Part shown: positions 15,771 to 24,012 of the stretch, piece by piece
Numbering within the stretch: the stretch's first letter is position 1
Layout: every line of letters begins with the position of its first letter
Origin: a virus
Length of the DNA stretch: 64,000 nt
Direction: 5' to 3' (one strand)
IMG/VR virus record: IMGVR_UViG_3300005253_002057
Span: 24,158 to 88,157 of that record
Program-made: the position numbers and the translations under genes
The notes under the pieces: generated by a model
Databases searched by the model: none
The model's input: the letters and a program-made list of their open reading frames with translations, nothing else
What the model was told of the DNA's origin: nothing

Positions 15771-18261
15771 CAAGCGATATCCTATTGCCTGGGCTATAGT
15801 ATTAGTTTTTGCTTTATTATTTATAAATGTCTTTGATTCTATAAGTAATAAAGCTTGTAAGACTTATGCTAATCACGTAGTAACTGACTTCTGTAGACAA
15901 ACTGACATATTTGTTACTAAGGTAAGTCCTGGAAATCTTAGTAACTATCCAGTAGCAGTTCCTATAGATCTTAGAGCCTATGTAGATGGAAATACTCTCT
16001 CTGAATTTGGCTGGGACATTCTTCCTGTACAAGGGGCTGAAGTTCCAGCTATGATACAAGATATAGACCCTGGAGATGTAGAGAGTATCTTTTGGATTCA
16101 GGGAGACTTATTAGGCAGTGAAGCCACTGTTACCTTTAATGTCTATACAGGTAATGCAGATTTTAAGCGAGATCAGGGAATTCTCTTACATCAAGCTTCT
16201 GGCGCCGACTCTTTATCAGTACTTGCCGATGCAGTCTTTAATATAACAGACAATATTGAAGTTATAGTACATGCAGATACTGATACACCAGATCAGAATG
16301 GAATTCTACTAGATAAGTTAAATGGAAATAATGGTTACCAGTTAGAAGTAACTACTACAGGAGCTGGTAGTATACTTGCCACAGTAGGGAGTGGTGCAGC
16401 TACTGATACTTTAGAAGTAGCTTGGACTGGTGATGAAACTATAAGAATGACCTTTGATGCAGGGGCTGTTAACGATTTAGATATATCATTTCTTAATGCT
16501 GCTGGAGTATGGGTATCTCAAGGAGATACAAATACAACCTTTGCTAGCTTAGGAACACATGGTAATGATCTTCTCATAGGCACTGGCTTTGATGGAGTTA
16601 TACAAGAAGTTGAAATAAGAGATGATGTAGGTTTAGGCTCCTATGCTAAAGTAGCCCAGTGGTCTTTTGATGCTAGAGATATAACTGAGACTCAAACTGG
16701 AACTGATGCAAATAGTTGGACTTATATAGGAACTGTAGAAGAACTTATATCAACGCACGACGCTACTTATACCTTAATAAATGACCAGTCAGGACTTAGC
16801 GTAGCTATAGGAACTGCTCCTTTAGTAAGTGGAGCCAGTTCGAGTATACAAGGAGTTGCTTTCGCACTCTCAGCCTTAGATTCTATAGCTGGACTAGCTG
16901 GGGCTACTAATGCAGTAGAAGCTTGGCAAAGAAATACTAATACATGGTATATAGGAGTAGTATACGATGTTGCTCCTTTTTTCTCAATACTAGAGTGGAA
17001 TGGAGATGCTCTATCAGTAAAGTCTACTGCTGGAGTAGGACTCATAACTGGACAAGGAAATGCTATATCTTCCTGGCCGTCTAGAACTGTAGTAAGTGAT
17101 AGAATTATAGCAATAGGGCATAACACAGCGCCCTTTCTAACATTATTAAGATGGGATGACAGTGCTCAAGCTATAATAGGGGAAGATACTCCAGCTTTAG
17201 CCCCTCAGGGTAATACTTTAGATCTTGTCCACTGGACTAATCCTAGAGTGAGCACTGTAACAATAGCTGTAGCCAACGTAGTTGATGTAGAATTTTACTC
17301 CTATTCAGAACGAGAATCCAATCTTAGCTTTAAAGGAAGTCCTACAATACCTATCCCAGAGCTAACTGCAATTACTTCTATATCCATACCTCAGGAATTT
17401 AGAAAGAGAACAGTAAATACTAATTTAGATGTAGAGGACACAAGCGTATTTATAACTCAAGCCCAGGCTTTTGGTGCTGATGTTCTTAGTTGGTTATGGA
17501 TAGATAGCTCTAACGCTGACGAAGATGTAGCAGATGACGACTTTAGCCTTACTGATGACACTACTGATATAATAGTCTGGAATGATCGAGAGGGTGATGC
17601 TTCTGAGCACTTAATACTTATTGCTTATTCTTCAGGCAGTGAGTTAAGAGTACTAAGAACTAGTCATGAAAAAGGTAGTATATTATCTCAAGCCACTATA
17701 AACTCTGCTGGAACTAGTACAGCGGTAGATAGCTGGAGTACAGAAGTTGTGGCTAGCAGACTAATTGCCTCTACTTATATTACTACAGCTAGAGTAGACT
17801 TACTAACATGGAATGAGCAAGCTTTAGGAACAGTAGCTACCTTAGGTTTAGCCACCTCTCCAACTCATCTTACTTCTTGGAAAGAACCTGCAGACACTGT
17901 AGTAGCTGCAGTAGAAAGTCAAATATTAGCCATAAGCTGTGGCTCATGTAATGGAGTGTCTATAGTAAGAGCTTCAGTATCACTGGAGGAAATAATAGTA
18001 AGAGAAGAAGGGCTAGACTTTATAGAAACCTTTGCAGCTCAAGTAGGTTTAGACTCAGTGGCTGCAGCTGGTATAGTAATACTCCTTTCTTTTGTAGGTA
18101 TATATATAATAGAAGGAAATCTAATAGGTTCAGGGCTAGTTACGTCTGGCCTGCTAATATACTTTTTAGTAACAGGACTTATAGGTTTCTGGGTTGCTAT
18201 ACCTATAGTATTTCTAGGACTATTTGCACTGTATAGTAGATATAGAGGAGCCTGGGAATAG
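15739..18261 (+). CDS. large membrane surface protein with DUF2341/lectin-like domains (840 aa)
   Basis: An N-terminal signal anchor (about residues 14-33) precedes a DUF2341-like region (NYPVAVPIDLRAYV to about residue 140) and a concanavalin/LamG-like region (about 150-320). A long beta-rich middle follows. The C terminus has three membrane helices (about residues 773-836). This exposed-head, membrane-tail design matches adsorption proteins of membrane-assembled viruses, such as filamentous phage pIII. ATG 15739 is used; GTG 15748 is an alternative start. Confidence 0.65.
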   Translation: MRSVNLKKLVNKRYPIAWAIVLVFALLFINVFDSISNKACKTYANHVVTDFCRQTDIFVTKVSPGNLSNYPVAVPIDLRAYVDGNTLSEFGWDILPVQGAEVPAMIQDIDPGDVESIFWIQGDLLGSEATVTFNVYTGNADFKRDQGILLHQASGADSLSVLADAVFNITDNIEVIVHADTDTPDQNGILLDKLNGNNGYQLEVTTTGAGSILATVGSGAATDTLEVAWTGDETIRMTFDAGAVNDLDISFLNAAGVWVSQGDTNTTFASLGTHGNDLLIGTGFDGVIQEVEIRDDVGLGSYAKVAQWSFDARDITETQTGTDANSWTYIGTVEELISTHDATYTLINDQSGLSVAIGTAPLVSGASSSIQGVAFALSALDSIAGLAGATNAVEAWQRNTNTWYIGVVYDVAPFFSILEWNGDALSVKSTAGVGLITGQGNAISSWPSRTVVSDRIIAIGHNTAPFLTLLRWDDSAQAIIGEDTPALAPQGNTLDLVHWTNPRVSTVTIAVANVVDVEFYSYSERESNLSFKGSPTIPIPELTAITSISIPQEFRKRTVNTNLDVEDTSVFITQAQAFGADVLSWLWIDSSNADEDVADDDFSLTDDTTDIIVWNDREGDASEHLILIAYSSGSELRVLRTSHEKGSILSQATINSAGTSTAVDSWSTEVVASRLIASTYITTARVDLLTWNEQALGTVATLGLATSPTHLTSWKEPADTVVAAVESQILAISCGSCNGVSIVRASVSLEEIIVREEGLDFIETFAAQVGLDSVAAAGIVILLSFVGIYIIEGNLIGSGLVTSGLLIYFLVTGLIGFWVAIPIVFLGLFALYSRYRGAWE

Positions 18262-18265
18262 TAAT

Positions 18266-18595
18266 ATGAGAGCTGTAATAATATTTACATTACTTTTTTA
18301 CTCCTTGGTTGGCTTTATAATAACTAAGCTTCCTACTCCTGACCAAGCAGAGGGCTTCAATATAATAACTGAAGCTGACATAGAAGAAACTGTAGTAGTA
18401 AAAGCTTCTGAGCAGCCTAGCCCAGCTACTGCCATAGTAGTGGCAGGACTAAATCTCTTTGCAGTAATAAAGACTATATATCTATTACTTAGCTTTCAAT
18501 TAAGTGGAGTTCCATTTCTTATAAATCTATTGTTCTTAGTCCCAGCAAATATAACAGTCTATATGGTAGCAGTCCAGTTGGTTAGAGGGGGCTAG
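18266..18595 (+). CDS. small membrane protein with three helices (109 aa)
   Basis: The ATG at 18266, four bases after the preceding stop, is preferred over an upstream in-frame ATG inside that gene. Helices lie at about residues 3-20, 51-72 and 80-102, with an acidic loop between the first two. No family recognised. It is flanked by two large surface proteins with similar C-terminal membrane segments and may form a complex with them. Confidence 0.6.
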   Translation: MRAVIIFTLLFYSLVGFIITKLPTPDQAEGFNIITEADIEETVVVKASEQPSPATAIVVAGLNLFAVIKTIYLLLSFQLSGVPFLINLLFLVPANITVYMVAVQLVRGG

Positions 18596-20734
18596 ATGAC
18601 TAAGAAACTAGCAGGGCTAGTTCTAGTCTTTATATTCTTTCTAAGTAGCTTTACTTCAGTACCAGTATCTGAAGCTTCGCATTTAGGAATAGAGTTTCTG
18701 TTTGATAATGGAGACCATTTTATAGCTGGAGAACCTGTAAGAATTAGATTGAGAATAGACTTTACAGTAGGAGCTCTTTTCACAATACAGTTAGTAAGAC
18801 TTGATACCTCGGAAGTAAAAAACATACAAACCTTTGTAGTTCCAGCAGCTATAAATGGCTTTAGTACTATAAATTATGAGTATAAGTCTGAGGCTACTGA
18901 TTTCTTTCCCTTCTCTTTAGTAGCTACTGATTTAGATGCTATATCTAGAATAGCCTTTATAGCTATTCTTCCTAATAGCATAGCTAGTTCTCAAGGTGCT
19001 TTCGATAACTTAGCTCTTGATACAGTCTATATAGTTGATGCAAGCCCAGATTTTGAGCTTAGATTAAATGACTATACTTTTAAGCAGGGGGAGTACATAG
19101 TAGTCTGGCATAGATTAGAAACAGTTGCAGAATCAGTAGCCCCTGATATAGTAGAGCATGTATCTAATCAAGATGTTAGATCGGAACTTCAGCTTTATGA
19201 CGTAGCCTTTAACTCAAATGGAGTAGTACTACCAATAAATAAGCCTCCAGAGGCTACTGATAATCCACGTTATACCTTACTTGTTCCTGTGTTCGAAGGA
19301 GAAACTAGTACCCCTTTCACTGATAATACTCACGCTATCCCTAACAGTGGACTATTTGTAATTGGATTAGATAAGTCAGATCAATCTATAGATAGATTTA
19401 CTGGAGGATCTGGCACTATGGCTGCTAGGACTCCAGATAAATCTAGTGTCTTAGGAGCAACATGGACTAACCAAGTAGGAACTTGGTCAGTAGATGGTAG
19501 CGGAAAAGCTTCTCCTACTGCATCTGCTGCTTCTGGACCTTATACCTTTAGCGCAGTAACTACATTACAAGATGGAGCTACTGCATTTAGTAATAAGACC
19601 TTTTCTGCAGCCATAGACATAGATACAGTAGCAGCTGCTGGTAGTGTTGGGATAGTTACTAACTGGACAGATTCAAATAATCATTGGCGCTTTATAATTA
19701 CTTGGGATGCTACTCCAGCTGACGCTACATTTTCTATAGGTAATTATAATGCTGGGGTGTTGTCTGAAGTAGCTTCTGGAGCTATTACTCTTGCAGTAGA
19801 TGACGTAGTTAATCTTTTTGTTAGTGTGGATAAAGAAGGAACACAAGGAAACTGGACTATACTGGCTTTAAAAGGAGACCAGTCCCCTACGTTAGGAGAT
19901 AATGTAACTGTAGTCGAGCCTTTATTAGAGTTCTCCTTTGCAGATAATACTTTATTAGATGCTGATGGCCCAGATACTTGGGGTCTAATAGCTACAAGTG
20001 CAGTGGATGCAGCTAATGTACTTAACAGATCTGTAGAGTATATAGCCTGGACTGCATTACTACCCTCTGTGCTAGCAGTAAATGAGCCTGACCATGCTCA
20101 AAACTTTGTAGATCAATATGGGCTAGAAAATCCAGTAGTAGGTATAGCTATATCAGGAAAGTCTTTCGAGGTTATAGAACAGTTTAATGTAGTATCACTT
20201 AACTCAGAGCAACTAGTAAAACTAGCCCATCCAGATGCTAAAGTATTTACCAGCTTTAATAGTAAGGTACTGCAAGATACTGGAACTGCTACTAGACAAG
20301 AATTAGCCTATTCTTATAGGGATTCCAGAACTTTGAATCTAGGTACAGTTGTATGCTGCTCAGATGATACTCATCATATATCACTGGAGCTAGCATCTAC
20401 TAGAGTAAATTCTAGAACTGGTAGTACTTATGTCTGGATATTAGCAACTGAGTATACTGTAGGGCAAGTAAGAAGTGTAGTGGGGGGATTAAACAGACTA
20501 TCTGGAAGCTTTGGGATGGGCGATACTAAAGGACATATTGCTTTTGCTTTTATACTTTCTCTTTTAGTTACCATACTTATGCTACACTTTTCCCTAACAG
20601 GATCTATTATAGCTGGGACTACACTATGGATAGGACTTGTAGTAATAGGTTATGTACCACCTTGGACGCTGATGTTTCTAGTACTAATAGGAGGATTACT
20701 AAATGTAACAGGGCTCCTAAGTAGGGAAGTATAA
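18596..20734 (+). CDS. large secreted membrane surface protein (712 aa)
   Basis: Signal peptide at residues 1-26 (cleavage near VSEAS). It continues with Ig-like beta-rich segments and a LamG/concanavalin-like domain (about residues 255-460, with NHWRFIITWDAT and WGLIATSAVDAAN). Three C-terminal membrane helices (about residues 640-705) close the protein. It shares its overall design with the 840-residue protein upstream, suggesting two related receptor-binding or envelope proteins. Confidence 0.65.
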   Translation: MTKKLAGLVLVFIFFLSSFTSVPVSEASHLGIEFLFDNGDHFIAGEPVRIRLRIDFTVGALFTIQLVRLDTSEVKNIQTFVVPAAINGFSTINYEYKSEATDFFPFSLVATDLDAISRIAFIAILPNSIASSQGAFDNLALDTVYIVDASPDFELRLNDYTFKQGEYIVVWHRLETVAESVAPDIVEHVSNQDVRSELQLYDVAFNSNGVVLPINKPPEATDNPRYTLLVPVFEGETSTPFTDNTHAIPNSGLFVIGLDKSDQSIDRFTGGSGTMAARTPDKSSVLGATWTNQVGTWSVDGSGKASPTASAASGPYTFSAVTTLQDGATAFSNKTFSAAIDIDTVAAAGSVGIVTNWTDSNNHWRFIITWDATPADATFSIGNYNAGVLSEVASGAITLAVDDVVNLFVSVDKEGTQGNWTILALKGDQSPTLGDNVTVVEPLLEFSFADNTLLDADGPDTWGLIATSAVDAANVLNRSVEYIAWTALLPSVLAVNEPDHAQNFVDQYGLENPVVGIAISGKSFEVIEQFNVVSLNSEQLVKLAHPDAKVFTSFNSKVLQDTGTATRQELAYSYRDSRTLNLGTVVCCSDDTHHISLELASTRVNSRTGSTYVWILATEYTVGQVRSVVGGLNRLSGSFGMGDTKGHIAFAFILSLLVTILMLHFSLTGSIIAGTTLWIGLVVIGYVPPWTLMFLVLIGGLLNVTGLLSREV

Positions 20735-20795
20735 TGACCAAGGTTTATCCCTGCCACAGCCAAGACTTGACACTTGGCGCAATCTGATGTATAAT
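20733..20795 (+). promoter_or_regulatory. promoter before the assembly genes, with shared upstream motif
   Basis: TTGACA (20767-20772), a 17-bp spacer and TATAAT (20790-20795), with the extension TGATG just before the -10. The ATG at 20805 is 9 bases downstream, so the leader would be about 3 nt. AATGACCAAGGTTTATC at 20733-20749 nearly repeats the sequence at 10735-10751. Confidence 0.8.
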
Positions 20796-20804
20796 TAATA
20801 TATA

Positions 20805-21347
20805 ATGATTTTAACTAATAATCCAGCTGCTATACAACTACTCCTTGTGATAAGTGTACTCTTTACTGCAGGATTAATTCTAGCCTTATACTTTGGCTTT
20901 AGAAGATGGATAGCAGCTAGAATGTTAGTATGGGTAATACACCCAGATAGAAGACTAAGCAAACATATGGTTAGACCAGAATCTGACGGTAATATAAGAA
21001 TACCTAAGATAGGGTCTAGATTTCTTTTCACTCCTGCTGATGTATTCTACTCCAGTCTTCCTTTAGTAGGGGAACCAATTCCAGCAATAATGTGTCACAT
21101 AGATAAACCTGAGGCGCTGGATATAATAGGGCTAGTTCCCAAAGAAGGTATAACTTCTACTGAGTTATCAAGTGCTTTCGATAATAGAATGTTAGAGCAG
21201 TGGGTAAGAGCTACTAAAGAGCCAGGATTGGCTAGATTAAGGTCTACTTTGGTAATAGGATTAGCAGCCGTGCTGCTTGCAGTACTAGGTTCTACATACT
21301 TTATTGCTACCTCAGTATTAGGTCCTATAAGCCTACTGGAAAGATAA
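20805..21347 (+). CDS. two-helix membrane protein, candidate minor coat or assembly protein (180 aa)
   Basis: Helices at about residues 7-29 and 148-172 flank a cytoplasmic-like domain of about 115 residues rich in Pro, Arg and Asp. It is the first gene behind a strong promoter and lies two genes upstream of the Zot-like ATPase. In inoviruses the corresponding place holds the pVI-type minor coat protein or the membrane part of the assembly machine. Since the ATPase here has no membrane helix, this protein could anchor it; that is inference. Confidence 0.55.
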   Translation: MILTNNPAAIQLLLVISVLFTAGLILALYFGFRRWIAARMLVWVIHPDRRLSKHMVRPESDGNIRIPKIGSRFLFTPADVFYSSLPLVGEPIPAIMCHIDKPEALDIIGLVPKEGITSTELSSAFDNRMLEQWVRATKEPGLARLRSTLVIGLAAVLLAVLGSTYFIATSVLGPISLLER

Positions 21348-21350
21348 AAA

Positions 21351-21830
21351 ATGGAATTCTTTTCTAAGCAAAAGACTAAGTCATCTAATAATGGAGCCAC
21401 TCCTAGTGAGAACTCTTCTAGCAATAATAAAGTAGAAGCTGGGGATAATAACTTTAGAAGCGCCTTTTGGCAGAGTCTAGCTGGACAGGCACCTACTACA
21501 GAAGGGGGCCAAGGTTTAGCCTCTCTATTAGGTATAGGAGGTCTTGGCGGAGACGATAATCAAAATGCTTTAGAGTTATTTGACATTCCTACAGACTTTG
21601 GTGATCTTCATGAGCTTAGAAGACTAATAGCAAAGTCTGATATTCCAGCTGAGTTGGTACAACCACTAATGACTTTACTAGGATTGGCTGAAAGATTTGC
21701 ATCCAAGCTAGTTCCAAGCCTAGTAGGTTGGTACTTGGTAGGTAGAATAGGAAAGAATAGACTTGGACGGGAAGAGTTTATCAGAGCAACTCAACGGCAA
21801 GCCTTAGTACAGAAGGACGATGATGACTAA
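21351..21830 (+). CDS. unknown protein upstream of Zot-like ATPase (159 aa)
   Basis: The N-terminal 70 residues are Asn/Ser/Gly-rich and likely disordered. The rest is helical, with a hydrophobic stretch LVPSLVGWYLVG near residue 117 and an acidic end KDDDD. No family recognised. Position suggests a partner of the neighbouring ATPase. Confidence 0.55.
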   Translation: MEFFSKQKTKSSNNGATPSENSSSNNKVEAGDNNFRSAFWQSLAGQAPTTEGGQGLASLLGIGGLGGDDNQNALELFDIPTDFGDLHELRRLIAKSDIPAELVQPLMTLLGLAERFASKLVPSLVGWYLVGRIGKNRLGREEFIRATQRQALVQKDDDD

Positions 21831-22367
21831 GTGGCTATAACAGTGATAACTGGCCCTATGGGAAGTGGAAAGACTACTCTTATGACTGCAGTAGGAGTAC
21901 TGGCCCATGAACTAGATGGAGTTAGGATATTCTGTAACTATCGCTTGACTGGTATAGAACATACCTTTTTTAGACCTACTGAGTTTGCCGACTTGATGGA
22001 GGCTGAGGAATTAAATAATTGCATAGTTCTATTAGACGAGGCATATCTTCTTATGGATTCCCGTACTTCTGGTGCTAGGATAAATAGATTATTTTCCGCT
22101 TTTACTTACCAAGCAAGAAAAAGAGGAGTAGACTTACTAGTAGTTACTCATCATACAGATCATATAGATAAGCGAATAAGAAGAGCCATGTCTTATAGAT
22201 GGAGGCCTAGATTTAATCCAACTACTCATGTAATAACTGTATACTCAAAGGCTGAAGAAGTAGGGCATAGGTCTAGATTCAAGATACAAGCAGATAAGTT
22301 CTGGCCTTACTTTGACACTAATGAGATTCCTATTATAAGCAAGCAGTTAAAGAGGGTAGTATTTTAA
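21831..22367 (+). CDS. Zot/pI-like morphogenesis ATPase
   Basis: A 178-residue P-loop ATPase. Walker A GPMGSGKT is at residues 8-15, Walker B CIVLLDEAY ends at 72, and VVTHHTDHID sits where Zot proteins have their sensor segment. Zot/pI drives extrusion of filamentous phages through the inner membrane. This copy is only the ATPase domain; the usual C-terminal membrane helix and periplasmic part are absent, perhaps supplied by the preceding two genes. The GTG start follows the previous stop directly. A related FtsK/HerA-type packaging ATPase is the main alternative. Confidence 0.75.
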   Translation: MAITVITGPMGSGKTTLMTAVGVLAHELDGVRIFCNYRLTGIEHTFFRPTEFADLMEAEELNNCIVLLDEAYLLMDSRTSGARINRLFSAFTYQARKRGVDLLVVTHHTDHIDKRIRRAMSYRWRPRFNPTTHVITVYSKAEEVGHRSRFKIQADKFWPYFDTNEIPIISKQLKRVVF

Positions 22368-22541
22368 TCAAGAAGCTGTTCCAGTACAGCTTAGTAGGGG
22401 ATTGTGCTTCTGTACTGTGTAGCTAACTGCTAAGAAGGAGGTTGTCATGAGCTTTGGCCCTGGCGTAAAGATTTAGGCTATAGGCTAACTGAAAAAGATC
22501 CGGTTGAGGAAGCGTGAGATATAGGCGATCAAGTTACTACT
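22368..22541 (+). promoter_or_regulatory. structured leader with a 9-codon peptide
   Basis: CAGTACAG (22382-22389) pairs with CTGTACTG (22410-22417). An alternative pairing is CTTAG (22390-22394) with CTAAG (22430-22434). AAGGAGG at 22435-22441 then precedes an ATG at 22447 that opens only nine codons (MSFGPGVKI, stop at 22474-22476). The best ribosome site in the area thus serves a tiny peptide, while the gene at 22542 has none. This suggests a leader controlling the downstream genes, but I see no clear terminator. Confidence 0.35.
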
Positions 22542-23240
22542 GTGGTGGACTCCCCTACTAAGGAAAAGTCCCTAGATGAAATTAGGACTAACCTAGCAAA
22601 GTCCTATGTTGAGAACAGTGGTGGCTTGGTCGCTGTATATAATAGGGAAGAAATAACATTTCTATTAAGTATTCTAACTAGAGCTCTAGAAGGTAGTACT
22701 TTTCCAGGTCAGCAAAGAATAGTTAATGAAACTAGACAACTTCTAAGTAAATGGGACTGGAGCAAGCTTCCAGCTGAACTAGAGGGTAACTTAAAGCTTT
22801 ACGTCTTTAATAGACTTAAGTTAGAAAAATCAAAGACCTACACTTTTAGAAGAGTAGAGGCTTTAATATTTGCTGACCAGAATAAGGAGAAGGGTTTGAA
22901 TCAAGAAAATCAAGGAAGTAGTAGCCTAGAACAGTACGCAGAGTCTCAAGATGAAGACTCAGAAGTAATAGATTTGCAGAAAGCGGATGACGAAGAGTTC
23001 ACCTACTATGTAGTTAGGGCTGAGGAATTCTCCCGCTTTGAGCTAGCTACTATTTTAATTTCGATGGGAAATCAGTCGGAAGAAGATCTACAAGTAAGAC
23101 TTCACGAAGAATTACTTATAGTATCTGATGACCCTGACTTAGAAGATCATCAAGAAGAAAGTCTTGCTGTCTATATACTTGACCTAGAAAAGGATGGAGG
23201 TATTTTAGATAAGAAGGCTCTAGATGAACAAAAAGACTAG
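22542..23240 (+). CDS. unknown helical/acidic protein (232 aa)
   Basis: The first 110 residues form a helical domain with LLSKWDW-x-LPAEL and RLKLEKSKTYTFRR. The remainder is strongly acidic with EDQ-rich segments. The N-terminal domain is clearly related to the 113-residue protein at 50953, which has LLRKFNW-x-LPEEI at the same place. The GTG start lacks a Shine-Dalgarno. Function unknown; two copies, each near a promoter or leader, suggest a regulatory or DNA-associated role. Confidence 0.6.
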   Translation: MVDSPTKEKSLDEIRTNLAKSYVENSGGLVAVYNREEITFLLSILTRALEGSTFPGQQRIVNETRQLLSKWDWSKLPAELEGNLKLYVFNRLKLEKSKTYTFRRVEALIFADQNKEKGLNQENQGSSSLEQYAESQDEDSEVIDLQKADDEEFTYYVVRAEEFSRFELATILISMGNQSEEDLQVRLHEELLIVSDDPDLEDHQEESLAVYILDLEKDGGILDKKALDEQKD

Positions 23241-23246
23241 TCTGTA

Positions 23247-23561
23247 ATGAATAAGGTTCAATATATCTTATCTCTATGGTATTATATACTAGGAGATATA
23301 ACTAAAGAAATAGTAGAGTTGCTAAATTCAATAGCTATACACTATGCTCCTGAGCCCCCTCTAGATATATCTGACAAAGGTAATCTTAATCTATTCGACT
23401 TATTACTACTAGGCACTTACGAAGGAGGCAAGATAATGGCTGGGCTTCTTAGAAAAGGCCTAGTAGCATATAGAAAAGGTATGATAATAGGGGGAAAAGC
23501 CTTAATAGCATACTCTAAAAAGAAACGCAGGGAGAAAAAGCAAAGACAGGGAGTGGGATGA
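23247..23561 (+). CDS. small protein with hydrophobic N terminus and basic tail (104 aa)
   Basis: An amphipathic or weakly membrane-associated first third (about residues 6-32). The C terminus is very basic (KKKRREKKQRQ). It overlaps the next gene by 4 bases. No family recognised; a peripheral membrane protein that touches DNA is possible. Confidence 0.5.
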   Translation: MNKVQYILSLWYYILGDITKEIVELLNSIAIHYAPEPPLDISDKGNLNLFDLLLLGTYEGGKIMAGLLRKGLVAYRKGMIIGGKALIAYSKKKRREKKQRQGVG

Positions 23562-23752
23562 CTAAGAAAGCAGCTACTCTAGGGGACATAAAAAAGGCGG
23601 CTAACTCCTATCATAAAGGGGTAAAGGAGGCTAGCAAAAGCTTTCATGGTACCTATGGAGGGGGCATAAAAGACTTAACTAAGCATCTAGGTAGAAAAAA
23701 GACTTCTATAAAGGGAAGAAAGGTAAGGGCTAGAAACAGTCTAAAATTCTAG
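23558..23752 (+). CDS. small basic protein (64 aa)
   Basis: Lys/Arg/Gly-rich with a helical first half and tail KGRKVRARNSLKF. It overlaps the previous gene (ATGA-type). It may belong with the basic, possibly DNA-binding peptides in the 33-38 kb block. Confidence 0.55.
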   Translation: MTKKAATLGDIKKAANSYHKGVKEASKSFHGTYGGGIKDLTKHLGRKKTSIKGRKVRARNSLKF

Positions 23753-23769
23753 CGCTTAATTAATGCTTA

Positions 23770-24012
23770 ATGAGTGAAGAATCTGAGACTGAGGATGAAA
23801 ACTCTGTAGAATCTGTAGTATTGAGGTTTGCAGGTTTTATAGCTGGTTTATTCATATTCCTTCATTTCTTACAGAGAATGGAGACTAACCAGCTTTTTCT
23901 TTTTCTAGCCTTTATAGGGCTGGGCCTAGGACTGCATGTAGGATTTACTGCTTGGCAAGGATTTGGGGCAGTAAGAAAAAAGAGGGATGAGGCTAAGGAG
24001 CGTTATAAATGA
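23770..24012 (+). CDS. small membrane protein (80 aa)
   Basis: Acidic N terminus, two helices (about residues 17-35 and 41-63) and a basic C-terminal end. It overlaps the giant fibre gene by 4 bases. No family recognised; virion membrane component is likely from location. Confidence 0.55.
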   Translation: MSEESETEDENSVESVVLRFAGFIAGLFIFLHFLQRMETNQLFLFLAFIGLGLGLHVGFTAWQGFGAVRKKRDEAKERYK

